Numbered from the stretch's first letter, positions 35,877-44,378 are shown. The stretch: DNA of 64,000 nucleotides from an uncultured Erysipelotrichaceae bacterium (GCA_944325685.1 CALVBC010000025.1:1-64000); one strand, 5' to 3'. The notes: a model not told the origin generated them from the sequence alone. Program-made: numbers and translations.

Positions 35877-35896
35877 GAGCTTAGCTCCTTTTTTCA
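35875..35896 (+). terminator. Terminator overlapping a stop codon
   Basis: AGGAGC-tta-GCTCCT followed by six T's. The stem begins within the TAG stop of the secreted-protein gene. Confidence 0.85.
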
Positions 35897-35950
35897 TTTG
35901 ACTTGGAAATATTTCCCATAACGATATAGCTTTGTAGTATAATGGCTTAG

Positions 35951-36646
35951 ATGGATGCAATGATCTTCAAAGAAAAAGCAATGGATCTTGGCTTAGCGCT
36001 TGATGATGATAAGTTAGCTAAGTATGAACGATACAAAGATCTTTTAAAGCGAGCCAATGAGACGATGAACCTCACAGCGATCGATGATGATGAAGGGATA
36101 TATGAAAAACACTTCTATGACTCTTTACTATCAGTCAAGTACTTCAAGTATGAAGGGTCATTGTGCGATGTTGGTAGCGGGGCAGGATTTCCCGGGATCG
36201 TTTTAAAGATCGCATATCCTGATCTAGAGGTGACTTTACTAGAGCCCCTACAAAAAAGATGCCGGTTCTTACAAAGCGTCATCGATGAATTAAAGCTCAA
36301 CAAGATAAAAGTCATCAATAAACGCGCTGAAGAGTATAGCGAAAAAAGAGAAGGCTATGATATCGTCACTGCGCGAGCGGTCAAAAGCTTAGATATACTC
36401 AGTGAGCTATGTATCCCTTTATTAAAAGTCGATGGTCATTTTGTGATCTTAAAGGGAAGCAGTGGCTTAAAGGAGATCGATGAAGCAGCTAATGCCTTAA
36501 AGATACTGCATATGCAAAGTGAAGGCATCTATGAAGATAAACTGCCAAATGGTGACCAAAGGGTCATCGCCATATATAAGAAGACGGAAAAGACCAATAA
36601 GAAATATCCAAGACACTATAGTGTTATAAAGAGTAAACCATTATGA
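35951..36646 (+). CDS. rsmG: 16S rRNA (guanine527-N7) methyltransferase RsmG (GidB)
   Basis: A 231-residue SAM-dependent methyltransferase. Motif I is LCDVGSGAGFPGIVLKI, the family start is NLTAIDDDEGIYEKHFYDSL, and ARAVKSLDIL and the catalytic-loop Lys/Gly region VILKGSSG follow. No Shine-Dalgarno; TATAAT (35938-35943) is seven bases from the ATG, so the mRNA looks leaderless. noc overlaps by four bases. In Bacillus rsmG follows mnmG directly; here two genes intervene. Confidence 0.96.
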   Translation: MDAMIFKEKAMDLGLALDDDKLAKYERYKDLLKRANETMNLTAIDDDEGIYEKHFYDSLLSVKYFKYEGSLCDVGSGAGFPGIVLKIAYPDLEVTLLEPLQKRCRFLQSVIDELKLNKIKVINKRAEEYSEKREGYDIVTARAVKSLDILSELCIPLLKVDGHFVILKGSSGLKEIDEAANALKILHMQSEGIYEDKLPNGDQRVIAIYKKTEKTNKKYPRHYSVIKSKPL

Positions 36647-37401
36647 GAGAGATAAGAGAAATAGACATAAACAAGATCATCCCTAATCGTAATCAACCAC
36701 GATTAGAGTTCAGTGAGGATTCGATCAAATATCTAGCCGATTCGATCATGGAAAACGGTTTGATCCAACCGATCACCGTTAGACCATTCCATGATCAGTA
36801 TGAGATAATTGCCGGGGAAAGAAGATATCGAGCTTATAAGACCTTAGGATATGAGACGATCCCAGCGATCATCGCCGACAAGGATGATAATGAGAGCGCC
36901 AATTTGGCCCTCATCGAAAATACTCAAAGGGAGAACCTCAATGCGATCGAAGAGGCTTTAGCGATCTTAAAGATGATGGAAACGCAAAAGAAGACCCAGA
37001 TCGAGATCGCTAGAGAGCTTGGCTATAATCAATCGACAGTGGCCAATAAGTTAAGGCTTTTGAAACTACCTGATTATATCCGCGATGCGATCGCCAGTGG
37101 TGAGATAACAGAAAGACATGGTAGAGCACTATTAAATGTCGATCCTGATAAACAAAAGGACGCCTTTGAGACGATACTTAGACGTGGCTATAATGTCAAA
37201 AAGACGGAAGAGTATCTCAAAGCATTAAAGACCAAGGATGAGAGGCATTTTAAACCAGTGACCAATAGTGTCATCTTAGGTGTTAATACTATCAAGGATG
37301 CTTATGAGTTATGTAAGAAAAGTGGCCTTGATGTCTCATGGAATGAGACAGAATATCAAAATGAAGTCAAAGTGACGATCAGATTCAATAAGGTGGGGTA
37401 A
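36643..37401 (+). CDS. noc: Nucleoid occlusion protein Noc (ParB family)
   Basis: 252 residues, ParB/CTPase-fold N-terminus (IIPNRNQPR, IAGERRYRAYKTLG, ENTQRENLNAIEEA) plus a helix-turn-helix ELGYNQSTVANKLRLLKLPD and a C-terminal dimerisation domain. The position between rsmG and parA, as in Bacillus, identifies it as Noc rather than a second segregation ParB. It blocks septation over DNA through NBS sites. An NBS-like sequence lies inside rsmG at 36187. The start overlaps the rsmG stop (ATGA). Confidence 0.88.
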   Translation: MREIREIDINKIIPNRNQPRLEFSEDSIKYLADSIMENGLIQPITVRPFHDQYEIIAGERRYRAYKTLGYETIPAIIADKDDNESANLALIENTQRENLNAIEEALAILKMMETQKKTQIEIARELGYNQSTVANKLRLLKLPDYIRDAIASGEITERHGRALLNVDPDKQKDAFETILRRGYNVKKTEEYLKALKTKDERHFKPVTNSVILGVNTIKDAYELCKKSGLDVSWNETEYQNEVKVTIRFNKVG

Positions 37402-37404
37402 TAT

Positions 37405-38175
37405 ATGGGAAAGATAATCGCGATAGCTAATCAAAAAGGTGGTGTCGGTAAGACGACTACCAGTATCAATCTAGCAGCTGGCTTAGCCTATCTCAATAAG
37501 CGAGTCCTTTTAGTCGATTTTGACCCCCAAGGTAATGCCACCCAAGGGATCGGATACTCAGTGAAGAATAGTGAGACGACCGTCTATGATGTGATCTTAG
37601 GTGATGAAGATATCAAGGGTTGTATCAAACACTTAAGAAAGCCACCACTTGATCTATTACCAGCATCACTTACATTAGCTGGCGCCGATCTTGAGATGGC
37701 AACGATCGAAGATGGTAGAGAACAATTACTCAAAAACGAATTGAAAAAGGTCAAAGACGATTATGATTTCATCATCATCGATTGTCCACCATCACTTGGT
37801 CTATTAAATACCAATGCCCTAACAGCAGCGGATTCAGTCATCATCCCAGTCCAATGTGAGTACTATGCCTTAGAAGGTGTCACCCAATTACTCCAGACGA
37901 TAAGACTAGTCCAAAAATTGTTTAATCCCGATCTCAGGATCGAAGGGGTGTTACTAACGATGTTTGATGCAAGGACCAATCTATCCGTCGAGGTCCAACA
38001 AGATGTCCACCGTCATTTCAAAGAAAAAGCGTATCGGACTTATATCCCGAGGAATATCAAGTTATCAGAAGCACCATCACAGGGTAAATCGATCTACGAT
38101 TATGCCCTTACAAGTGAAGGGGCTAGATCATATGCAGCACTTACCAAAGAAGTCATAGAGAATAATAGAGGTTAA
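37405..38175 (+). CDS. parA: Chromosome partitioning ATPase ParA (Soj)
   Basis: A 256-residue deviant-Walker ATPase. The P-loop NQKGGVGKTTTSINLAAGLA carries the signature Lys, followed by VDFDPQGNATQGIG and IIDCPPSLGLLN. It works with ParB and parS in origin segregation and probably influences DnaA. GGTGGGG lies upstream, one base-pair scale gap to parB. Confidence 0.97.
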   Translation: MGKIIAIANQKGGVGKTTTSINLAAGLAYLNKRVLLVDFDPQGNATQGIGYSVKNSETTVYDVILGDEDIKGCIKHLRKPPLDLLPASLTLAGADLEMATIEDGREQLLKNELKKVKDDYDFIIIDCPPSLGLLNTNALTAADSVIIPVQCEYYALEGVTQLLQTIRLVQKLFNPDLRIEGVLLTMFDARTNLSVEVQQDVHRHFKEKAYRTYIPRNIKLSEAPSQGKSIYDYALTSEGARSYAALTKEVIENNRG

Positions 38176-38176
38176 G

Positions 38177-39034
38177 ATGGCAGAGAGAAAGAAAAAATTA
38201 GGTAAAGGATTAGAGGCGATCTTCGGTAGTGATATCGATAGTGTCTTAAACGATATCGATCATCACGATACAGGAAGTACCAATATCAAGGTCGATGATA
38301 TAAGACCTAACCCATATCAACCGCGTAAGCATTTTGATGATGAGAGCTTAAAGGAATTAGCCGATTCGATAAAAGAACACGGTGTCTTCCAACCGATCAT
38401 CGTCCGCAAAAGCAATATCTCCGGCTATGAACTGATCGCCGGTGAAAGAAGGCTTAGAGCTAGTAAACTAGCAGATAAGAAAGATATCCCTGCGATCATC
38501 GTCGAGATGGATGATACCCAGATGATGGAGATATCCCTATTAGAGAATATCCAAAGGGAAGATCTATCAGCGATCGAAGAAGCAGAGGCTTATGATAGTC
38601 TTATAAATAAGCTTGGCTATACGCAAGATGAACTAGCAAAGCGTATCGGTAAATCAAGGGTCCATGTGACCAATATGCTCCGTCTATTAAAACTACCACC
38701 AGAGATCAAGACAATGGTCAGTGATGGTAAATTATCCTATGGTCAAGCTAGGACCATCCTAGCGATCGATGATGAAGAAAAAGCCATCGCTTTAGCCAAA
38801 AAAGCAGTCAAAGAAGGTCTTACAGTAAGACAACTCGAAAAGATGACCTCTAGTAGAAAGGATGAAAGACCTAAAGTAGAAGAGCCTGATATCTACCTTG
38901 ATAATGTCCGAAGGATCATGGAAGAAAAACTAGCGACTAAAGTCGAAGTCAAAAAACACAAGATCACCATCAGTTTCACCGATGATGATGATTTAAATCG
39001 CATCTTAGAAAAGATCGATTGTCTAGATAAATAA
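38177..39034 (+). CDS. parB: Chromosome partitioning protein ParB (Spo0J)
   Basis: A 285-residue parS-binding CTPase clamp. LGKGLEAIFGSDID opens the protein, then IRPNPYQPRKHFDDESLKEL, the CTP-binding box AGERRLRASKLA, ENIQREDLSAIEEA, and the helix-turn-helix KRIGKSRVHVTNMLRLLKLP. Its target sites are the two parS copies at 25.17-25.22 kb. AGAGGTTAAG lies before the ATG. Confidence 0.97.
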   Translation: MAERKKKLGKGLEAIFGSDIDSVLNDIDHHDTGSTNIKVDDIRPNPYQPRKHFDDESLKELADSIKEHGVFQPIIVRKSNISGYELIAGERRLRASKLADKKDIPAIIVEMDDTQMMEISLLENIQREDLSAIEEAEAYDSLINKLGYTQDELAKRIGKSRVHVTNMLRLLKLPPEIKTMVSDGKLSYGQARTILAIDDEEKAIALAKKAVKEGLTVRQLEKMTSSRKDERPKVEEPDIYLDNVRRIMEEKLATKVEVKKHKITISFTDDDDLNRILEKIDCLDK

Positions 39035-39076
39035 AATTTGTAAATAAGACTAGTAAGTAATCGATCATAGATCGGG

Positions 39077-39092
39077 ATTGTTTAGTTAAACA
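39077..39092. promoter_or_regulatory. 16-bp palindrome upstream of the small RNA promoter
   Basis: TTGTTTA-GT-TAAACAA is a perfect inverted repeat centred 19 bases upstream of the small RNA -35. No T-run follows, so it looks like a protein-binding site rather than a terminator for parB. Confidence 0.5.
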
Positions 39093-39138
39093 ACATATCT
39101 CGTATTGACAAAATAGCGTTTTATGATAGTATTATGTC

Positions 39139-39292
39139 AAGAAATAGAGAGATCTATTTGAAGAGTTACCTTCGAGTAACACCTAGCGATCATATCATAT
39201 GGTGTGATCGTTGCTTGAAGCGGAAAACGATCCGCAACTATAGATCGTGAAAGCGATCTACGAAGAAGTGGATACCTTGGTATCCTTTTTTT
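39139..39292 (+). ncRNA. Candidate structured small RNA with own promoter and terminator
   Basis: TTGACA (39104-39109), 17 bases, TAGTAT (39127-39132) predicts transcription from about 39139. The terminator GGATACC-TT-GGTATCC plus seven T's ends it at 39292, about 154 nt. Inside are GTTAC/GTAAC, CGATCA/TGATCG, GCGGA/TCCGC and TAGATCG/CGATCTA hairpins, with CTTCG/CGAAG able to close a multi-branch. No coding frame fits. It contains one copy of the 28-nt motif also found at 3699. It does not match riboswitch cores I know. It lies immediately before the MazF-like gene. Confidence 0.65.
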
Positions 39293-39314
39293 GTACATGT
39301 CAAATAAGTGTAAA

Positions 39315-39928
39315 ATGGATAGAAACAAAATAAGAAATGGTGGTTTATACCTGATAGATCTTAAAGGGAATATCAATCCAGAATTCGGATTAAAACACTA
39401 CTGTGTTTTGATAAGTACAGAAGATCGAGATCTTTTTCTCGCATTCCCGACTACAACTTCTAAAAAAGAACAACAGAGAAATATCACTATAAGCTAAATA
39501 TCGATGATTCCATTGTGTTATTTAAACATACTAGGATCATTTCTCGTTATCGTATCATAGGCGAACAAACTAGAGAAGGTATATTATCAGTATTGAGTGA
39601 AGAAGAACTAAATGGCCTTTTAACTGAATATCGCGAATATATCCAAGAAACATGTAAACGTGCTATCGCTTCTGTACATAGCTTTCATGAATCTAAAAAG
39701 AAGTCTAAAGAGGGCCTACAGTTAGAATGTTTAGATCATGTCGAAGTTATGGTCGGTGATGAATTAGATTATCTAAAATTGGTAAAAAGTTATTCTGGCA
39801 ACAAATTGACCCATACTGAAATCAGCACAAAAACCACAGGTACAAAAAGCGTCAATGTGATCGTTAAAGATAAGTATGGACAACGCATTACAAAAACGGT
39901 GATCGTAAATGTGAAGGAAAGAAAATAG
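39315..39928 (+). pseudogene. PemK/MazF-like toxin with Ig-like C-terminal tail, frameshifted
   Basis: The first frame (NGGLYLIDLKGNINPEFGLKHYCVLIS... to a stop near 39497) matches the start of MazF/PemK-fold toxins. The second frame continues it (LNIDDSIVLFKHTRIISRYRIIGE...) from about 39492. Adding one A at ATAAGC (39489-39494) would give ITIKLNIDDSIV and join both into ~204 residues. The last ~65 residues (VMVGDELDYLKLVKSYSGN..., TGTKSVNVIVKDKYGQ) look like a bacterial Ig-like/DUF5011 repeat, odd for a cytoplasmic toxin. No Shine-Dalgarno. No antitoxin protein gene is adjacent; a structured RNA is. Confidence 0.65.
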
Positions 39929-39974
39929 GTATTTAATAGAACGATGATCTCAAGGTTTCAGTGATGAACCGACT

Positions 39975-40220
39975 TTAGTCTTTTTTTCTCTTAATAATGA
40001 TGTATATCAATAGTCCGATGATGATCAAATTCATCAATAAGATCGATACTGCATCGATATCACCACCTTTAAGATCATTCAAGAAGCTCATAAAAGCGAT
40101 ATATTCGCGATTACTTTCAATTTCTACTGGTGGCGCATAATTAAAAAGACTACAAAGATCATATATCAAAAGAAAGATGACCAATATAATAGCGATAATA
40201 AACCTTCGTATCTTTTTCAT
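39975..40220 (-). CDS. Small two-helix membrane protein, unknown function
   Basis: 81 residues: MKKIRRFIIAIILVIFLLIY is the first membrane helix, then ~35 polar residues, then LLMNLIIIGLLIYIIIKRKK as the second. The positive termini suggest both ends are in the cytoplasm with an outside loop. No family recognised. It is divergent from nadD. Confidence 0.55.
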   Translation of the reverse strand: MKKIRRFIIAIILVIFLLIYDLCSLFNYAPPVEIESNREYIAFMSFLNDLKGGDIDAVSILLMNLIIIGLLIYIIIKRKKD

Positions 40221-40277
40221 ACTCTAACTATAACAAAAAATGTTTCACAACAAGAAAAAAAGAAGTATCATCTAGCT

Positions 40278-40832
40278 ATGAGTATCCTATATCCCGGTAG
40301 TTTCAATCCGATTACTAAAGCACATATCGATATCGCCAAACGGGTGGCTGATCATTTTGATGATGAAGTGATCTTTATCCCGGCAACTAACGCCTATAGG
40401 AAGGATAGTTTATTGACACCATTTTGTGTAAGGTATGATCTCATCAAAGAGACGATAGAAGGTATCAAAAGACTAAAAGTATCCGACATCGAATATCGCT
40501 TATTAGATATATTAGGACATCAACCTAAGACGGTCGAGACATTAGACTATAACAAGGCTAACTATCTATTAGTCGGGGCTGATAATTTTAAGTATATGGA
40601 TAAATGGTATAAAGCTGATGAATTATTCGCAAAGATCAAAGTAGTCGTCTATCCACGTCGTGGCTACGATATAAGGGATAGTAAATACTATGATCAAGCA
40701 ATCATCTTAAAAGAAGACCTCTTTGATATATCATCGACCGATATAAGAGCGAACTTAGAAGACACAAAAACATCACTTCATCCTAAGACCTACGATCTCA
40801 TCATGACCAAATACAAAAGGTATTTTCAATAA
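40278..40832 (+). CDS. nadD: Nicotinate-nucleotide adenylyltransferase NadD
   Basis: A 184-residue nucleotidyltransferase making deamido-NAD. It opens with YPGSFNPITKAHIDIAKRV, where the usual H/T-x-G-H reads T-K-A-H. GADNFKYMDKW and the C-terminal ISSTDIR are the NadD form rather than CoaD. Promoter TTCACA (40244-40249), 16 bases, TATCAT (40266-40271), then only six bases to the ATG and no Shine-Dalgarno: probably leaderless. Whether the Gly-to-Ala change in the nucleotide-binding motif affects activity is unknown. Confidence 0.85.
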   Translation: MSILYPGSFNPITKAHIDIAKRVADHFDDEVIFIPATNAYRKDSLLTPFCVRYDLIKETIEGIKRLKVSDIEYRLLDILGHQPKTVETLDYNKANYLLVGADNFKYMDKWYKADELFAKIKVVVYPRRGYDIRDSKYYDQAIILKEDLFDISSTDIRANLEDTKTSLHPKTYDLIMTKYKRYFQ

Positions 40833-40861
40833 GGATGACATGTTTTATAATATTAGGGCAT

Positions 40862-40935
40862 GCAGGTGTAGTTCATCGGTAGAACGAGGCCTTCCCAAGG
40901 CTTAAAGGTGGGTTCGATTCCCATCACCTGCTCCA
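40862..40935 (+). tRNA. tRNA-Gly (anticodon CCC)
   Basis: The acceptor GCAGGTG pairs with CACCTGC, the discriminator is T, and CCA is encoded. The D-loop has AGTTCATCGGTAGA, the anticodon stem is AGGCC/GGCTT with loop TTCCCAA, and the T-arm is GGTTCGATTCC. Promoter TTTTCA (40823-40828), 17 bases, TATAAT (40846-40851). A terminator follows. Confidence 0.96.
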
Positions 40936-40946
40936 TATGTCATTAC

Positions 40947-40974
40947 AGCCTTATTTACGAAGGCTTTTTATTTT
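40947..40974 (+). terminator. Terminator of the tRNA-Gly gene
   Basis: AGCCTT (40947-40952) pairs with AAGGCT (40960-40965), then TTTTATTTT. Confidence 0.85.
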
Positions 40975-41009
40975 GCTTGGAAAGGTTTTGGAATGATTTA
41001 TTTAAGTAT

Positions 41010-41249
41010 TCATTCAAGTGGTCCGTATATCTCTTCGATAGCTTGTGCTAGATCATACGGTATATAACTAACAGCGATCTTAGAACTATCAGGCAAAGGG
41101 TTGAATTTCTCTAGCCATTCGATCGTTTCTTCCGAAAGCATGCTTTTGGGAATGGAATATTCATAATAATTGATCATTTCCTCTTTCTTGTTTGTGGTGC
41201 ATGATGTGATCATTACGATCATAAGACACAATATAACTATTCTTTTCAT
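41010..41249 (-). CDS. Small lipoprotein, unknown function
   Basis: 79 residues from the ATG at 41249. The signal MKRIVILCLMIVMITSC ends in a lipobox (I-T-S-C), so it should be a lipid-anchored surface protein. The remaining ~60 residues are acidic with no recognised domain. An in-frame start 12 codons earlier would spoil the signal peptide. AAAGGAT lies 13 bases upstream, rather far. The region 41286-41513 beyond it shows no gene or clear signal. Confidence 0.6.
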   Translation of the reverse strand: MKRIVILCLMIVMITSCTTNKKEEMINYYEYSIPKSMLSEETIEWLEKFNPLPDSSKIAVSYIPYDLAQAIEEIYGPLE

Positions 41250-41513
41250 ATTACGTTGCAGATCCTTTCTCTTGCGATAAGCCATATGTTTTAAGATTCA
41301 ACTGTCATCTGTTGAAGCTAATGCATATAAAACACGAGCAGTTTCAACTATTCGACTTTGCCGCTCTTGTATCGTGATGGAATATAACATATTATGATCA
41401 CAGTTATCTCCTTCAATAATATGGTAAGGATAAAATCAAAACAAAACAATCTTTTAATTCAATTATCATGTGATACTATGGCAGATGGAGTTATAAAACA
41501 TACATTATGATCT

Positions 41514-41552
41514 AAAAAAGCCTCTATCTTTTCGATAAAGGCTTTTGTTTTA
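41514..41552 (-). terminator. Terminator of the telA-gph-GNAT operon
   Basis: AAAGCCTCTATC pairs with GATAAAGGCTTT (one bulge). The minus strand then reads CTTTTTTAG. The stem starts at the stop codon of the acetyltransferase gene. Confidence 0.8.
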
Positions 41553-41993
41553 TTGTAGGTATTTTTCCATCTTGATATAAGGTATATTCGTAAAGCTCAT
41601 CTCCTTTGATGCCTTGGTATAGCTGCATCTAGCAAATAGATCATAAGCACTCACGAAGACATCAGCGATGATATGATCATAGGAGCGATTGTAGTAGAAG
41701 TATTCGATCATCCTTAAGGTCATCGTCCCAATACCTTGACCTCGATATTCTTTCAAGATACCAAAGCGACTGATATCGATCGTCTTTTTATCTTCTTTGA
41801 TGACACGGATATTACCGATATTCATGCCATTATATTCAATAAGAAAGTGATCAGCTCTGAGATTGATATTGTCATAGCCATCTCTTTCAGTATAAGGATC
41901 GATATGTAGTTCATCGATAAAGATGAGCTTACGTAAAGCCAAACACTTGATAAAGAGATTGGGATCATTTACCTTGATCAGACGGATATTCAT
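41550..41993 (-). CDS. GNAT-family acetyltransferase (ElaA-like)
   Basis: 147 residues. ALRKLIFIDELHIDPYTERDGYD near the N-terminus, then DISRFGILKEYRGQGIGTMTLRM with the acetyl-CoA loop R-G-Q-G-I-G. The layout is like ElaA/YjcF-type proteins whose substrates are unknown. It overlaps the phosphatase gene by four bases (ATGA). Confidence 0.85.
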   Translation of the reverse strand: MNIRLIKVNDPNLFIKCLALRKLIFIDELHIDPYTERDGYDNINLRADHFLIEYNGMNIGNIRVIKEDKKTIDISRFGILKEYRGQGIGTMTLRMIEYFYYNRSYDHIIADVFVSAYDLFARCSYTKASKEMSFTNIPYIKMEKYLQ

Positions 41994-42640
41994 TTTGTGA
42001 CGATATCAAAGATCTCACTTGGGTCTTTGACGATATAGTCAGCGCCAGCTTCCTCTAATTCCTTTAGATCTCTAAAGCCCCAAAGGCAACCGATCGTCTT
42101 TAAACCAGTGTTTTTACCAGTAGCGATATCGACTTTAGTATCACCGACAAAGATCACATCTTCCTTTTTGATGCCCATCTCTTTTAAGATCATCAAAGCA
42201 CCATCAGGTGCTGGTTTTGCTGGTACACCATCGATCTGACCAACGACCTTTTTGAAGGTGATATCAGAAAAGAGATGTTTGATAAGTGAATGGGTATAGT
42301 CATCACGCTTGTTGGAATTGACTCCGATCATGATATTAGCTTCATTGAGCCTTCTTAATAATTCCTTGATCCCATCATAAGGATGTGACTTATCCATATA
42401 GTGTTTATCATAATTTTCGACAAAACCAGCATAGGCCTTATCGACTTCTTCTTCACTTACACCTTCTGGTAGTGCTCTTTCACAGAGCTTTCTAAAGCCA
42501 TTGCCGACCATTTGTTTGTATTCAGCTAGGTCATATGTCGGATAACCTAAGCTTTCTAAAGCGAGATTAGTACTAAGACCGATATCATCGATCGTATCGA
42601 TCAGTGTACCATCGAGGTCAAAGATGATCCCTTTAAGCAT
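41990..42640 (-). CDS. HAD-IA phosphatase, phosphoglycolate phosphatase-like
   Basis: 216 residues: GIIFDLDGTLIDTIDD (motif I), IGVNSNKRDDY (motif II), a conserved Lys in the VPAKPAPDG segment, and DVIFVGDTKVDIATGKNTGLKTIG (motif IV). This is the Gph/PpaX type. The true substrate could be phosphoglycolate, pyrophosphate or another small phosphate. It overlaps telA by eight bases. Confidence 0.85.
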   Translation of the reverse strand: MLKGIIFDLDGTLIDTIDDIGLSTNLALESLGYPTYDLAEYKQMVGNGFRKLCERALPEGVSEEEVDKAYAGFVENYDKHYMDKSHPYDGIKELLRRLNEANIMIGVNSNKRDDYTHSLIKHLFSDITFKKVVGQIDGVPAKPAPDGALMILKEMGIKKEDVIFVGDTKVDIATGKNTGLKTIGCLWGFRDLKELEEAGADYIVKDPSEIFDIVTK

Positions 42641-43781
42641 TCTTTTGCAGTTCCTTTCTTGTATCTGTCATTTTTTGGTTTAATTCTGTTTCGATCTTGC
42701 GCAGTTCAACTTGGGCTTCAGCGCGTTTAGCTCTTCCTTCCTCTTGGATGCGTTTGACTTCATCTAAGGTCTCGATGAGCTTAGCGTTGGTCTCTTTTAA
42801 GGTCTCGATATCGACGATACCACGTTCAGTCTCCTTAGCTGTTTCGATCGTTGCGCTCTTGAGCATGTCAGCATTTTGTTTTAGGAGCTTGTTGGTCATC
42901 TCAGTGACTTCATTTTGCGCCTTGATCGCTTCTTGTGAGTGGGATACACCCATTGCGATGACCATCTGTGACTTCCAGAGTGGGATCGTATTGACTAAGG
43001 TCGATTGGATCTTTTCGACCATCATCGTGTCGTTATTTTGGACAAGCCTGATCTGTGGTGCCATCTGGATCGAAATGACTCTTGTGAGCTCTAGATCATG
43101 TAATTTCTTTTCAAAGCGGTTGATCGCATTCTCAAGGTCATTCAATGCTTGACCATCTTCAGGAAGACCACTAGCTTGGGCTTTGTTTCTAAGAGTGACT
43201 AGTTCATTGTTTTTGACATCTTCAAGCTTCTTTTGACCAGCTAAGATATACATCGATATCTCTTTATAGTTGATGAGGTTTTTTTCATATAGTTGGTCTA
43301 ATAGAGCGATGTCTTTCATCAAAGTGATTTGATGATCCTCTAGGGCATTAGCGATCTTTTCGACGTTGTCACTGGCTTTATCGTATTTTACCTTTAGATT
43401 AGCTACTTTATTAGCGCCCTTTTTAAAGAAGGATAAGATCCCTGATTCTTTTTCTTCGATCTCAAAGCCTTTTAGTTCGCCGATGAGTTCACTGATCATA
43501 TCACCGATATCACCAAGGTCTTTAGTCTTGACGCTCTTTAGGGCGTTCTCGGAAAAATCAGCCATCTTGTTTTGGGCAGTGGAGCCATATTGTAAGATCG
43601 TATTGGTTTCCATGATATCGATCTTCTTGGCAAATTCATCGACCATCTTCTCTTCTTCAGGTGAGAGTTTGGTCTTTTTGATATCTTCAGTCGTAACGAC
43701 TTTAGCCTCTTCTTCTTTGACCTCTTCTTGGACAGGTCCATTATCTAGCGTTAGCTGTATCGCTTGTTTTTCTTCTTGCAT
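42633..43781 (-). CDS. TelA/KlaA family protein (toxic anion resistance)
   Basis: 382 residues, largely helical and coiled-coil, with the family core ITLMKDIALLDQLYEKNLINY, LVTLRNKAQASGLP..., QMAPQIRLVQNNDTMMVEKI and PLWKSQMVIAMG. TelA homologues are linked to tellurite/antimicrobial tolerance and cell-envelope stress, with the mechanism unsettled. The N-terminus is acidic. It is the first gene of a three-gene operon with the phosphatase and acetyltransferase; the usual partner XpaC is absent. AGAGG lies nine bases before the ATG. Confidence 0.9.
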   Translation of the reverse strand: MQEEKQAIQLTLDNGPVQEEVKEEEAKVVTTEDIKKTKLSPEEEKMVDEFAKKIDIMETNTILQYGSTAQNKMADFSENALKSVKTKDLGDIGDMISELIGELKGFEIEEKESGILSFFKKGANKVANLKVKYDKASDNVEKIANALEDHQITLMKDIALLDQLYEKNLINYKEISMYILAGQKKLEDVKNNELVTLRNKAQASGLPEDGQALNDLENAINRFEKKLHDLELTRVISIQMAPQIRLVQNNDTMMVEKIQSTLVNTIPLWKSQMVIAMGVSHSQEAIKAQNEVTEMTNKLLKQNADMLKSATIETAKETERGIVDIETLKETNAKLIETLDEVKRIQEEGRAKRAEAQVELRKIETELNQKMTDTRKELQKNA

Positions 43782-43844
43782 GTCACATACCTCTTTTTCT
43801 CTTTCCCTATTTTATCATAGGTCACTTTGATTATAATTGGTTAT

Positions 43845-44378
43845 ATGGAAATTTATAACTTTAAAGAAGAAAAGTCTTCATTATATGATATCGATGCCAA
43901 GATACTTGCGATCTTGCCTTTTGTGGTCTTAGTGTTATTTAGGTTTATAAGGACCGTGATCTTTTTATTCAACAGTGGTTATCTTGCTGAATATGGTTTT
44001 ATCGATCGATTGAGTGCTTATCTATCGATCTATATCAATTGGTGGGAGCTGCTTATCGCGATCATCCCGGTCTTTTTGATCATCTTAGAGAAGAGATCAA
44101 AGAAGGTCATCTACTATAACTTCCAGTATTTGATCATCAACTTATTCATCCCTCTTATCTATGTGACTATCGTCATGATCATCTTTATGATCTTAGGGAT
44201 AGCTCAAGTATCATGGGTCACCAGTATCATCTATATGTATGGGGCGATGATGCTTTATGGGATGTATGCGATCTTTATGACGATCATGAGTTTTTATATC
44301 ATCTACTGTGGTTGGCATGATCGGACTACTAATTTATCCCTTATCTCATCTATATCAAAAAGGCTAGCTAAACTATGA
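43845..44378 (+). CDS. Polytopic membrane protein, unknown function
   Basis: 177 residues with four hydrophobic segments (LAILPFVVLVLF, WWELLIAIIPVFLIIL, YLIINLFIPLIYVTIVMIIF, SIIYMYGAMMLYGMYAIFM). I place the start at 43845 (MEIYNFKEE) because TATAAT (43832-43837) lies seven bases upstream, with no Shine-Dalgarno; an upstream ATG would overlap the promoter. No family recognised. It overlaps the lipoprotein gene by four bases, suggesting a functional pair. Confidence 0.6.
   Translation: MEIYNFKEEKSSLYDIDAKILAILPFVVLVLFRFIRTVIFLFNSGYLAEYGFIDRLSAYLSIYINWWELLIAIIPVFLIILEKRSKKVIYYNFQYLIINLFIPLIYVTIVMIIFMILGIAQVSWVTSIIYMYGAMMLYGMYAIFMTIMSFYIIYCGWHDRTTNLSLISSISKRLAKL

Noticed and set aside
40278-40832. 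CoaD (phosphopantetheine adenylyltransferase)
   Set aside because: The opening is similar, but GADNF-x-x-M-D-K-W and ISSTDIR are the NadD pattern and the protein is longer than CoaD.
41286-41513. A gene or RNA in this gap
   Set aside because: No frame with start signals, no hairpin-terminator pair and no repeat was found.
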